A stretch of DNA of 64,000 nt from Porphyra umbilicalis (taxonomy: Eukaryota > Rhodophyta > Bangiophyceae > Bangiales > Bangiaceae). Below are positions 40,951-52,929 of the stretch, in pieces. The stretch lies in contig KV918766.1 in assembly GCA_002049455.2 (NCBI GenBank), positions 434,001-498,000 of the forward strand, written 5' to 3'. The position numbers were made by a program, and so were the translations under genes. Each line of letters begins with the position of its first letter. Position 1 is the first letter of the stretch. Below the pieces are notes generated by a model. That model was given only the letters and a program-made list of their open reading frames with translations. It searched no databases and was not told where the DNA came from.

Positions 40951-43900
40951 ACGTCAAGCTTAGTCGCAAAAGCCGGAAACAGGAACGGGCGCCGAAGCCG
41001 GCCGCCAAGCAACACCCCTACCTGGGGTGGTGCTTTTACGGATGCTACGTCTGATGATCCGGGTCCGCCGCCCGCTAGTCGGTGCCGGCAGCCATTCTTG
41101 TCTACCTTCGTGCGGCCACCCACACGGTCCCACCCCCCCTCCAGGCGTCCCCGAAGTGGGGGCAGAGGTCCGCAGACGGGTGCCCACGCAGGCCCCCACA
41201 GGGCGCACGCGTCCGCGCGCCCAGGGGCCCAAAACAAATCGAACGCCCGCCGCTCTAACGGCGGTTAGGGCCCTCCGGCGACGATACGTAGGCGCCGGGT
41301 CAAACATCAAGACGAAAGCGGGTCCTACCAGTGAAGGTCGGTCCGTAAGAACAAGTCAAAAACGTAACGTGGCGTCGCCCGATCCACCACCGGCGGCGCC
41401 CATCCAGCCCATCAGGTGCCGCGCGCGGTCCGACCAAACCGCCGCAGCCCGTCATTAGCCACTGCCAAGGGCCCCCCATCGCGCCGCGCGCGATGGTGAC
41501 ACGAAGGCTGGCAGTCTGGAATCTGTCGATTCACACTCCACCCACTCCCCCCAACCGAGCGCACGGGACACAGCCCTCGCCGCCCGCGTACCGGCACACG
41601 CCCAACGGCGCGCACTCGCCCAGACCCCAAACGCATGAGCCACACAGTCTCTCCCGTGCGGTACGTGCCCGCCTTCCAAAACGCCAAACGCAAGGCGAAA
41701 AGAAAAGCGTACGCGCACCGCCGAGACCCCCCCCCTTCCCCCCCCCCCCCGCCCTCCCCCTGTCACCACGCAAGTCAGGGAGAGAGAAACAGGAGGGCCC
41801 AACCAGCCACCGCCGCCCGCCAACCGCAAGGCGAGGAGGGCGACCGCCTGGCTCCTGTCGACAGATGCAAAGCGACAGGAGGAAGGCAGCGGAAGACGTC
41901 GGGCGGATAGAGAGCCGCCGTAGGCGCACACAGCAGCCCGGCCGCCGGCACCAGCGGGCGACGGGTGTACAAAAGGGAGGAGGGGGGCTTCTTAAGGGCA
42001 GCGTCCATGCCGACACATCCAGGGGAGAAAAATAGAAAAAGGGGAAAGAAGTGAGCGGGTCGGGGGGAGACGGCGCACAGGTCACCGGTCGTCCGTTGTT
42101 CGAAAATGTAGGAACACCAGCGACGTCAAGCGTAGTCGCAAAAGCCGGAAACAGGAACGGGCGCCAAAGCCGGCCGCCAAGCAACACCCCTACCTGGGGT
42201 GGTGCTTTTACGGATGCTACGTCTGATGATCCGGGTCCGCCGCCCGCTAGTCGGTGCCGGCAGCCATTCTTGTCTACCTTCGTGCGGCCACCCACACGGT
42301 CCCACCCCCCCTCCAGGCGTCCCCGAAGTGGGGGCAGAGGTCCGCAGACGGGTGCCCACGCAGGCCCCCACAGGGCGCACGCGTCCGCGCGCCCAGGGGC
42401 CCAAAACAAATCGAACGCCCGCCGCTCTAACGGCGGTTAGGGCCCTCCGGCGACGATACGTAGGCGCCGGGTCAAACATCAAGACGAAAGCGGGTCCTAC
42501 CAGTGAAGGTCGGTCCGTAAGAACAAGTCAAAAACGTAACGTGGCGTCGCCCGATCCACCACCGGCGGCGCCCATCCAGCCCATCAGGTGCCGCGCGCGG
42601 TCCGACCAAACCGCCGCAGCCCGTCATTAGCCACTGCCAAGGGCCCCCCATCGCGCCGCGCGCGATGGTGACACGAAGGCTGGCAGTCTGGAATCTGTCG
42701 ATTCACACTCCACCCACTCCCCCCCACCGAGCGCACGGGACACAGCCCTCGCCGCCCGCGTACCGGCACACGCCCAACGGCGCGCACTCGCCCAGACCCC
42801 GAACGCATGAGCCACACAGTCTCTCCCGTGCGGTACGTGCCCGCCTTCCAAAACGCCAAACGCAAGGCGAAAAGAAAAGCGTACGCGCACCGCCGAGACC
42901 CCCCCCCTTCCCCCCCCCCCCCGCCCTCCCCCTGTCACCACGCAAGTCAGGGAGAGAGAAACAGGAGGGCCCAACCAGCCACCGCCGCCCGCCAACCGCA
43001 AGGCGAGGAGGGCGACCGCCTGGCTCCTGTCGACAGATGCAAAGCGACAGGAGGAAGGCAGCGGAAGACGTCGGGCGGATAGAGAGCCGCCGTAGGCGCA
43101 CACAGCAGCCCGGCCGCCGGCACCAGCGGGCGACGGGTGTACAAAAGGGAGGAGGGGGGCTTCTTAAGGGCAGCGTCCATGCCGACACATCCAGGGGAGA
43201 AAAATAGAAAAAGGGGAAAGAAGTGAGCGGGTCGGGGGGAGACGGCGCACAGGTCACCGGTCGTCCGTTGTTCGAAAATGTAGGAACACCAGCGACGTCA
43301 AGCGTAGTCGCAAAAGCCGGAAACAGGAACGGGCGCCGAAGCCGGCCGCCAAGCAACACCCCTACCTGGGGTGGTGCTTTTACGGATGCTACGTCTGATG
43401 ATCCGGGTCCGCCGCCCGCTAGTCGGTGCCGGCAGCCATTCTTGTCTACCTTCGTGCGGCCACCCACACGGTCCCACCCCCCCTCCAGGCGTCCCCGAAG
43501 TGGGGGCAGAGGTCCGCAGACGGGTGCCCACGCAGGCCCCCACAGGGCGCACGCGTCCGCGCGCCCAGGGGCCCAAAACAAATCGAACGCCCGCCGCTCT
43601 AACGGCGGTTAGGGCCCTCCGGCGACGATACGTAGGCGCCGGGTCAAACATCAAGACGAAAGCGGGTCCTACCAGTGAAGGTCGGTCCGTAAGAACAAGT
43701 CAAAAACGTAACGTGGCGTCGCCCGATCCACCACCGGCGGCGCCCATCCAGCCCATCAGGTGCCGCGCGCGGTCCGACCAAACCGCCGCAGCCCGTCATT
43801 AGCCACTGCCAAGGGCCCCCCATCGCGCCGCGCGCGATGGTGACACGAAGGCTGGCAGTCTGGAATCTGTCGATTCACACTCCACCCACTCCCCCCAACC

Positions 43901-44411
43901 GAGCGCACGGGACACAGCCCTCGCCGCCCGCGTACCGGCACACGCCCAACGGCGCGCACTCGCCCAGACCCCAAACGCATGAGCCACACAGTCTCTCCCG
44001 TGCGGTACGTGCCCGCCTTCCAAAACGCCAAACGCAAGGCGAAAAGAAAAGCGTACGCGCACCGCCGAGACCCCCCCCTTCCCCCCCCCCCCCCGCCCTC
44101 CCCCTGTCACCACGCAAGTCAGGGAGAGAGAAACAGGAGGGCCCAACCAGCCACCGCCGCCCGCCAACCGCAAGGCGAGGAGGGCGACCGCCTGGCTCCT
44201 GTCGACAGATGCAAAGCGACAGGAGGAAGGCAGCGGAAGACGTCGGGCGGATAGAGAGCCGCCGTAGGCGCACACAGCAGCCCGGCCGCCGGCACCAGCG
44301 GGCGACGGGTGTACAAAAGGGAGGAGGGGAGCTTCTTAAGGGCAGCGTCCATGCCGACACATCCAGGGGAGAAAAAAAGAAAAAGGGGAAAGAAGTGAGG
44401 GGGTCGGCGCC
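40951..44411 (+). repeat. Tandem array of a 1172-bp unit, about 2.95 copies
   Basis: Copies begin near 40951, 42126 and 43298; equivalent positions differ by exactly 1172 (TAGTCGCAAA at 40961, 42133, 43305). The third copy stops about 60 bp short, near 44411. Copies differ by few substitutions. All six frames hold parallel open frames (up to 292 codons on the minus strand), but none has a domain and their Pro/Arg/Gly composition suggests they are non-coding. Each unit includes a C-rich run and a hairpin-like CCGCTCTAACGGCGG. I do not recognise the unit; it is a satellite or spacer-like repeat. Confidence 0.93.
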
Positions 44412-45410
44412 CCACTGAAGAACTCTTTTAAAAGTTGTAGAATCCGAATTGCGAGTACTCTTGGATACGCTTGTTTCTTCGTTGTCGCGAGTACAGCTCG
44501 GATTTGAAAAAGGCTTCGTGTAAACCAGAAACGTAGCACCCTGCCTGGCCCACACTGCGATGTACTCAATCCGGTGCGCTTTTCAGCACAACCCTTCTCC
44601 CTGAGGCCACACGAGCAGGTATCCTGGGGTACTCGGAGGGGCTACTGGACAACTTCTGACCTCGAACGTTGTCTGCATGAACAATGTTCGCGTGCGTGCG
44701 ACACACTGTGAGGGCGGCCCTGTATCTGGTCGCAATCCATTCGCGAGCATGAGTTTGCGTGGCGCATCGAAGCATCCCACGGGTGCGAGCCTCGATTGCA
44801 GCGACTTTCTTGCGATCTTAGAAGTCTCTGTTCTGGCTCGTCTCCCGCGCTTCCGGGCCAGAAAACTTACCACCTTCCAGGCGGGCGCTGGCGAATCGCA
44901 CTCTGAATGCCTATCTGATGATCGACTGTGGAAGAATCTGAGAGCCGCACCGACGTATGTCGTCTCCTGGAGGTTCATCTCACGCATTTTTGCTTGTGGC
45001 TTCCACGCGTGTTCTACTTCACTGGACGTGGACTCAGAAAGACCGAATGGCACACATCTTGATACAGGAAGGTATGGCGCGTCCCAGAAGAATAATCAGA
45101 TCCCAGAAATATCCACATCAAGTTACAGCGCAGGGGACGCCGCCACGGCAACAGAATCTACGCGCGCATCTGTACAGGCCCAAGAGTGCCCGAAATGCCC
45201 CCCAATAGACATGCTATATGCTGCGCAAAGACAGCAGTGCGTGGAACTGGTGCCCGTTACTAGAAAACAAGCACACAGTCTTGAAGCTGATGCGTTGTAC
45301 TGTGGAGTATTGCCAAAGAATGATCCGATTCGAGAAGCGCTCACATCAGGCCACAGCATTTTACAGCAGCTCACAGCGCAGAATTTGAAGTTGCTGTGCT
45401 TGCCATTGCC
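44412..45410. other. Unclassified region with one 252-codon open frame
   Basis: A plus-strand frame at 44677-45435 encodes 252 residues with several Cys (for example ECPKCPP) but no family I recognise. It overlaps the inverted 180-bp repeat at its end, which suggests transposon origin. Confidence that it is a real protein is low. Confidence 0.3.
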
Positions 45411-45600
45411 TCCCACACTGCTGAATGGACCGTGACGAGCCCTGTAGTCAAGATATGCTCGAAATGGAGCGATTTTGAAGAGATGGTGGACAGCACAAGA
45501 CGTGAAGCGCCGGTAACGTACAGACACGATTTTGACGCCCCGGTCAAATTTGGTCTGGGGTGCTTGCAGCAACTGGACTAGTTGCCGCATGCTGTCTCCC
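45411..45600 (-). repeat. Dispersed ~180-bp repeat, copy 2 (inverted)
   Basis: On the minus strand this matches 7571-7750, including ACAGGGCTCGTCA near one end and CAGCAACT near the other. The minus-strand frame shares LQAPQT, IVSVR and RRFTSCAVH with copy 1. Confidence 0.5.
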
Positions 45601-45669
45601 CGGATCAAAGTTTGGCTTCCAGCCATTTTGGATCAATTTGAAGCCCTCTAGTGTCTATTCTACCACTGT

Positions 45670-45700
45670 GATCAATTGATCCCAGTGGGATCAATTGATC
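45670..45700. repeat. Near-perfect 31-nt palindrome
   Basis: GATCAATTGATCCC is followed by three bases and its reverse complement. The half-site GATCAATTGATC is itself palindromic. It may be a cruciform-forming site or the joined ends of a lost element. Confidence 0.7.
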
Positions 45701-46254
45701 CCACAATTGAGCACGCGACCGCGCAGGACGTGCTCGTCTGATTTAGATTCTGACACCAGAATCAAGCTTAGCGGTGACTGTTTAGATTTGGGGCAGGAGG
45801 AAGACCTCTAAATGTATGTGGCTGCTGAGTGGTAGCCCCTCCGGTGTAAATGCTAGTCGTGCGTCATGACCTCAGAGGCAGAGTGCCGTGGGTGCTGCTG
45901 GCACGGCCCGCCGCGCAGCAACAAAGAGAGTGAGCAGGCACTCTTCCCGGACCGCGGCCAAAGACGTGCCTCCGTGCATCCGCGTTTTAAAGCCGACCAC
46001 ACCCGTGACAGGCGCGCTTTTTTTTGCCATGGGAGCGTTCAACCCCCCTGCCCCTCGCCCGTGCGTCTCTCTACCCTTTGCCGTCTCGCAGGCCTGATGC
46101 GGGCGTGTCACACGCGGTATGCCTTCCTCAAGGGAAGGAGACTGCCCCTCGAGCATCTCCGCACTTCAACTCTTTACCTGTGCCTTCCCTTTATTTGTTC
46201 CTCCCCCGCACAACTCAACGCGCTCACCCCCTCGTGTGACGGCCGTGTCTTAAG
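45701..46254. other. No gene recognised
   Basis: This precedes the PiggyBac-like relic. The open frame crossing it carries no domain. Confidence 0.3.
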
Positions 46255-47575
46255 ATGGGGGACCCTCGATTGCTTGCGGGGTCCCGCGTGCATGCCAGGG
46301 TCAAGCACATTCGCTCCGCATACACGTGCGCCATGCAATTGGGCAACCGAGCTGACGAGGCGATGGCCAACGGCGTCGTTTTGGAGGCCACGAGATCCAA
46401 GATTGGTGGCCGTGCATCCACCACGATCACGGTTCGGTTTGAGTGCCTCGGCAAGACAGCCGTTAAGACCCTGGGTCTGCGGAGCATTCGTGCTGGCGAC
46501 GCGCCTGATATGCCATGCCCCCCGCCAACCACCGCCACCCCCCCCCCCGCTTGACTCCAGTGTTGACGGGCATTCCACGCCCACTCAGCCCCCACCGATG
46601 ACTCCTCTCACGACGGCGCCAACCAACTCGGCTCGGGACCTGTCTCTTGATGAGATGACGGAACCAGCGACCAGCCCGTGTCACTCGGCAGCGGAGCGCC
46701 TAGTCGCGGTGGGTGGTGGGCCTTCCCTGCTGTTGTGGGCTGCTGAGTCCACGAGAGACCCACCGACGCCACCGGTCGGCACCCTTGTCTCACCAACGTC
46801 CGCTGGGGGGTCACCTCCTGCGCCACCGCCCGTGTCGGCCGGACAATTTACGTCTGGATTGGTTTCCCAGACGGCTGCATCTCCGACGTTGGCGCACGGA
46901 TTTGAGTGGTGCAGCCAACAGGTTCTAAAGCCCATCGGGGGACGGGTGCCAAGGAAGCCGTGGTCGGTACGGGCTCTCGGGGGCGACTCATCAGGGAGGG
47001 CGGGGATGCGGTCGGTTTCGATCGTACCAGGACCCCGTTCGACTACTTCTTTGCTGTGTTCCCCCGAGACCAGCTGACGCGCGTGACGGAACTGACGACC
47101 GCCAAGTTGGAGAGTCGGCGCCTACCACCTACGTCGCCGCGGGAGATTCAAAAGTTTTTTTGATATCCTCATCCTCGCAACGCGCTTCCAGTTTGGGTCT
47201 CGTGCCGACCTGTGGGAGACGGCACCGCAGTCCAAGCACATGCCCGCGCCGGCGATTGGCGCCCGGACCGGCATGCCCCGTCACCGTTTTGACGCCCTGT
47301 GGTCGGCGCTGACATTCAGTCAGCAACCGGCTGGCGGTGGGCCTTCCAACGACCAGAGAGGCGGCGAGCGCTACCAGTGGGCGCTCATCAACGATTTCAT
47401 CTCCTCCATCAATGCCCAACGGGAGGCACACGCGAGCCCGGGGGACGATTTTGTCCATCGATTGTACCCTCAGTTACGCGCCATTCACTGGAGGAACGTC
47501 CGGAGTAATGCAGTTGTCTGCGGGCACAATTGGACCACCAGTCCGCGGTTATACGTTCACTTTCCATTGCTCTGA
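46255..47575 (+). pseudogene. PiggyBac-like (DDE_Tnp_1_7) transposase, N-terminal part
   Basis: A first block (46255-46554) is a basic N-terminal region (ARVKHIRSAYTCAMQ). After a Pro/Thr-rich linker the catalytic-domain start appears: RTPFDYFFAVFPRDQL, then SPREIQKFFDILILATRFQF across a frame change near 47160, then PRHRFDALWSALTFSQQ and YQWALINDFISSINAQREAH. PGDD followed in another frame by SIDCTLS corresponds to the 'PxDxxxVDExM' block with the first catalytic Asp. Similarity ends soon after, so the remaining catalytic residues and the C-terminal Cys-rich finger are missing. Confidence 0.65.
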
Positions 47576-49222
47576 CGTCCTTTCTTGAGCAAGGTGTCTA
47601 GTAACATATTTAGATCGACAGGCATTTAATGTACGATCAAGGCCAATTCCAGTCTACGAATGTTGGCCACGGCGCATATCGGGCGACAAGTTTGCGGAGT
47701 ACGTTCGCCACAAAGGGTGCCCAGCAGTGGAGAAACACTATAGCTGGATGACGACCGCTTCACGGCGACGTCAATCTTCATTTGCCCAGTTACCACAGGT
47801 GGATCTTTTGAGCTCTTCAATCACACTCACGCTGGATGTTGCCAAATATATTAAAGCGTGGTCCCGTAAGTGCATCGTTTGACATCTCTGGAAAATAGCA
47901 TGTTACGATCAATCTGAACGCTCTGTCATTCAAGTATTGCTGATCCCCCTATTCTGTTGTCATCGCCCAATAACGGTACTGGCACGACAATGAACGCAGA
48001 CAATTGATTGGTCAAACTCCATTTGCACTACATGTCTGGCCCAATCTTTGGAGAATGTGCCCGAACGGCCCCCAATCGCACAATCGTCGCCATCTTTTTT
48101 CTGCACTTTTCTGTGTACGACACATAATATCTCGATATGCCAACAATAGCAGGCCGGTTGCGCTCTTGACACAAAAGAGATCGGATGAAAATCAGAAGAA
48201 ACAGAAGAATCGCGGTTTTGCAGACAACTGGGAGCTCGGGACAACGATGAACGTCTTAGATTCGCGCTTAGCCTCTGTTCGCAGCCGCAACAACACGAAC
48301 GATGCCCAGTTGAACAAAATACGTACGGCCGGGAACCGTTCTTGGTCGATGAGGACAGAATTGAAGGATCAGCAATACGAGCAGTCGATTCACGTTTATG
48401 TTTTGGCATTATAAACGGAATCCTGATAACTCTGGTTTCAGAGTGTTCGGGAGCCTTGTTCTTTTGTAGACCGCCGCTGAATGAGCAGTGGGCTCCAGTC
48501 GTCACCGAAAAGAAACATAGCGACTTACTTGATCGCCCATTTACTGGACAGCTCTTTACTTTGACACGACTCCCCGCGATAATCAACACGATCCGGCAGG
48601 TCTGAACATGATGGGCGCCAGCAAAAGTCTTTACAGGGCCTTCTGAAATCTCTTTATTATGGCCCCTTCACGGGATACCTGTTTTTGAGGCACTATCACC
48701 GTTTGGGGCAATATTCTGGCGGAGTATTGCTGACCTTCAAATATTGGCGATTTCAGAGTAGTTGCAGTCATCATGCAGCGTATGCGGACGAATGAAATCG
48801 TCGTTCTCCTCCGAGAATATTCACAGCCTTCGCCGTCACGGCCCGACAGTTTGAAAGCGCAAAACAGCACCTTCGAAAATGTCGAGATATTCCACCATCT
48901 CTCGAAAAGCATGACATCTGGCTCCACAATTGAGGGTTTTTGATATGAAGTTGCGACTATCCAGCGGACATCTCGTGGGTTCTCGCCGCTGAAGATTTCC
49001 ACGCATACTGTTTGGGCCGTTCGGATCGGAAAACTCCTTTCCACTTGGGCCGAAGGGCGGGTTCATATTCGCAACCCATGCATATGGCAATCTTCCGTTC
49101 TTGAGCCGCCACGGGGTGCTCCGAAGTGCTGGAGGAACAGCCACCACGTGGTATGAACATCACAAGGCGCGTGCTGGACCTGTCTTCGTGATAGCTACCT
49201 TTTGCTTGGCCGCCGTAGGACT
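47576..49222. other. No gene; fragment of MITE family B at 48724-48790
   Basis: At 48724 a sequence beginning ATTGCTGACC resembles the left end of MITE family B for about 65 bp and then diverges. Near 47593 lies the GGTGTCTAGTAAC segment shared with about 35355. A 209-codon minus-strand open frame (47960-48589) has no recognisable family. AT content is higher than elsewhere. Confidence 0.4.
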
Positions 49223-49673
49223 GCGCAGCGGGCCCAGAACCGTCGTCAAGAGCACGTCTGTTTTTGCCTGTTTTGAGCCTCTTGGAGGCCCGTGTTCCTG
49301 TTTAAAGAAACAGAGTTCCTGTGCAAAAAACAGATGGACCCCCCTTGACAGGCTCTCGGAGGCCATCCCATGCGAAGTCCTTGCATATTTGTGTTTGCGA
49401 GAACAGGAATCGTTCCTCACTCCACACATTGTGCCTGCTATAGATGCATCTCCGCCTCTCTCTCTTTCTGGAAGGGTGAAGTTTATACGTCTTATGCTGT
49501 GTCTCTCTTTTTACGAGTGGAGATGCATCTATCCCGGAGAACAGATGATTTTGGCGCCCTTTCTGGAAAAAACCAGCCTTGACAGAGCCCCAGGGCGGTT
49601 TGCAGATAATCTGTTCGTCCCAAAACACGCAAAAGCAGACGTGCTCTTGACGACGGTTTTGGCCCCGCTGCGC
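49223..49673 (+). mobile_element. MITE family A, copy 2
   Basis: A 451-bp element with 38-bp inverted ends (49223-49260 and 49636-49673), two mismatches. Ends begin GCGCAGCGGG and include CCGTCGTCAAGAGCACG. The interior aligns with 38026-38485. It is non-coding. No clear target duplication is visible. Confidence 0.82.
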
Positions 49674-50850
49674 TGTTGATGTGTTGCTTTGTTCGTCGCC
49701 TGCTCTTATCTTCGCCACGAGGGTTGATTACGTAATTTTCTTAATCTCTCCCACGCCAATGGCCTCGCTCCGTAGGGCCAGGTGCCCCGGCGTATGTAGT
49801 CCACGGTCACAGGCTCGGCAGAGCATATAGGGTTCAAAATATTAGTCTCGCCATCTGGAGGGAAGTGCTGTGGACGTGAGCGTTGTCGCGTCTATCGCCA
49901 CCTTCCAACGACAAACGTGGTGCGCTGCGATGCCTCGGCCCCGTGCTAACAAGCCCTCGTCGCACATCAGAAATTCGATCAGAAGAACGGATCGACAAAA
50001 ACCCTTCGGTCGAGCCACGTGCATGCGACTTTCCTGATCAGATGGCTGCACAAGATCCGACGCGTTATTCACGAGATAGCCGCAAAGTGTACCAACCAAG
50101 ACTCCCTAACGCCTCAATGCCAGATGAACTTGAAGAAAATCTCCAATCATCTGGATTCAAGCGCAGATGCTCTGGAACTCTTCAGCCGGAGAACACAGTT
50201 GGCTTGCGCCAAGTCCAACACCCGATTAAATAAAACAGGGTTCGGGCGGCCTCAGCATCAGCCAGTTCAATAACATTTCTATGTCTCGTTATGTAGTGTG
50301 CAACCTCGATCTCTTTAACTGCCATTTTGTTGGAGGATAGCAATATGCCGAGCAGGAAGCCGGAACGAAACAACGGCAGCGGTGGGCGGCATTGGTGACA
50401 GGTATGGACCGTTCTGTATATCATGGGAGATGTGTTGTGAGATCCTCTACGCCCTCCCGCTGCGCGCCCGCCGTAAAGTCAATACCCGGTTGGGTAACAC
50501 CGCTGTGAAATTTGTAGCCCCATTCCACCGATGCTCGTGCGAGGCCCACAGCCTCGCTCGTCCACAATCCGAGTGCAATCAGAACCTCACCGCACTCGCG
50601 ATCGCCATATTGTTCGTCAGCGCCTGTCTGCATGTTCCAGGCCGATCGCAAGACCAAGGACCATCTTGCGGAAGTGATGAGATGAGCAGCCACACGGCTT
50701 TGTTATGCATGCGGCCGCCGGAGCACAAGGCGAGGCCGAAACGTGCAGTCAGCCGTTCAAATCGGAGAGAAAAAGGGACCGCTACCCCCCTCTGTCCCCT
50801 CTTTTCTTTAACAAATGTAATAGCGGCGCGACAATACGTTGGTGTACACT
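49674..50850. other. No gene recognised
   Basis: Short open frames only, without domains. Lies between two MITEs. Confidence 0.3.
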
Positions 50851-51301
50851 ATTGCTAACCTCCAAAAAATGGCCGTTGCAGAGAGGAGGGAGGCAGAGCC
50901 GACGACGCAGCATAGAAATGAAGTCGAATTGGCTGTTCGACGAGCCACAATCGAATTCTAGGCCGAGACTTGCCGCCAGTAATAATGCAAGCCAATCAAC
51001 GTGTCTTGCAGGAGTCAGGCAGAGCCATTGCAACCCACACTGAGATTTCCTGAGATTTTTGGGCAGCTTGCTTGGGCCTGAAGAAGGCAGGGAGAGGGTT
51101 CTGGGCCAGATGTGTGATTTCTCATGAGATCGACGAATGTATTCCGACTACTTGAGATCTTGATGTGCGGTTCCAGTGCGCAGAGCTGCATGAGGAGACT
51201 GTGGAAGGAACTCACGTGATTTCTAGCTTTTCCATTGGTCCACGTACGCTATTGAATGATTGCAACCACTCTGCAACCGCCATGTTTTGGAGGTCAGCAA
51301 T
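50851..51301 (+). mobile_element. MITE family B, copy 1
   Basis: A 451-bp element with 33-bp inverted ends (50851-50883 and 51269-51301), three mismatches, beginning ATTGCT(A/G)ACCTCCAAAA. The whole element matches 57038-57488 in reverse orientation. Non-coding. Confidence 0.85.
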
Positions 51302-52482
51302 GCAGATATGATTTGCATCCTGAAGTCGAGAGAAGTACACGACGAAAAAAGAAAATCACTTATTTTCAAGGTCAGACGCGTTGGACGGGTGCTCAATCTC
51401 CTCACCGTCCAAGTCGTCACTGTCCGACGAGTTCTGTCTTTGTGTCGGGTCGTCCCTTTTCGACAGTTCCTTGCTCTCCATGTTGCTGCCTCCTCTCTCC
51501 AAGTCTTTAACCTCAGCGCTCTCACCAAACGCAACCTTGTCGGCCGCTGCAGCTGGTACCGCTTCATCATCCTTCATAAAAAGCCAGTTTTGCATCGCCA
51601 TCACGCTCCAAGGCGACGCGGTGTCCACAAAGTCCGGTGCATCTGACCGACAACTCTCCATCAGAAAGACGACGGTATTGAGGTCGTCGACAAAACCACG
51701 AGCTCGCGCCGCCCGTCGCCTGACCGCCGTCGCTGCAGGCGCGGATTGCCGCGGCCGGTAGGCGCCGTCGACGCTGCCCAAAAGGCACCCCGGACGCGAC
51801 GGCTTGGGCGGCCACCGCCGTACCCGCCGACCTCCCCGCTGCAGCCGACGCGGGCAGGGGACGGCGCCACTACCGTTCTCGCGGACCGCGCCGTCAACGG
51901 GGTGGTGACGCCCGCCACGGGCGCTGGTTGCCGGGCCGCGGCGGATGCGGTCCGCCGGCAATCGCCCCAATCAGTTTCAGATGCCAGTCTTCAACGACAT
52001 GGTGTATCACTCATCCTCAAACAGCCCTTCCTCTTCCTCTGAGCCCCCACTCGGTGCAAAATAAAACTCGAAGCAGCTGTGGCCACGATAGCGTCCTCCT
52101 CGTCCTCCGCAGCAAACCATGCTCACATGACCTCCCGCGCGGGATTGTGTGTCTCTCCCCTCACCACCTCCTGCATCTTGATTTTTCGCATGTCGTAATC
52201 CGCCTGCGGATGACGTTTGCGGACTTCAAACCGATGAAAAGAAACAAAGGCGAAACCTCTTTTGTGCCAACGGCTACTGCGGCTTTTACGGAACCGCAGC
52301 CCTGAAGCGCGCTGCGCACCTTATCACGGGAACCAGCCAAGTCCTGAAGAAATGTCAATATGGTCCATGCGGCTCTTGTGGCCGTCGACTGGACGTTTTC
52401 CATCCTTTGAAGTTGAGAACGCTACCTCGCCGGCCACATCCTTAGCGAATTTTAATGTCCTTCATGGCGCGTGGCCGAGCCT
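51302..52482. other. Unclassified region with an acidic minus-strand open frame
   Basis: A minus-strand frame (51356-51970) encodes 204 residues with an acidic end (SSDSDDLDGEEIEHPS) but no family match. It may be part of a transposon together with the fragment at 52483-52929. Confidence 0.25.
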
Positions 52483-52929
52483 CTAGTCTCCTACGTCGGC
52501 CAAGGGTCGTTCTAGGGGTGAAGATTGAACTGATTGACAAGAACCGTCTGCAGCTTTAGTAGCCTTGCGGGCCCCGTTCTTTGCCGACGCCCGCTTGGGG
52601 CCAATCCGCACGACCACAGCGGGGTTTGCGATCCCAGAATGCGCCATCGCGTGTACGAGCGCGGCGGCGGACGCGAGGTCCAATTCGCGCGGGGACAGCC
52701 GCGCGGTCAGAGTGTACCGCCCGTGCCACGCTTCTAGGCCCTGCTCACCGTACAGGTCGATGCTCCCAAGCTCATCAAGAACTTCTGGGGCGTGGGCAAC
52801 TAGGATGTCGAGCTTGGGAGACGGGTTGACCCACCCGCGCGTCCGTTTCAGGCCAGCCACGAAGGCGGCCGTACACGACCAGCACGCACTAGCCTTGGCG
52901 TCCGTCGCGATGGTCGCACGGTTGAGCAC
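52483..52929 (-). pseudogene. Fragment of an unclassified transposon ORF (EQGLEAWH motif)
   Basis: A 148-codon frame contains PKLDILVAHAPEVLDELGSI followed by DLYGEQGLEAWHGRY. A 'KxHxLxxH...EQGxEAxH' arrangement recurs in C-terminal parts of several eukaryotic transposon ORFs; I cannot name the superfamily. The C-terminus is Lys/Ala-rich. No catalytic core is visible beside it. Confidence 0.4.

Noticed and set aside
41531..43581. 292-codon minus-strand frames repeated in the tandem array
   Set aside because: All strands and frames are equally open and conserved because the DNA is repeated; no family, no start context, no frame-specific pattern of substitution.
40951..44411. Possible rDNA intergenic spacer or 5S array
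   Set aside because: No rRNA-like sequence is recognisable in or next to the units.
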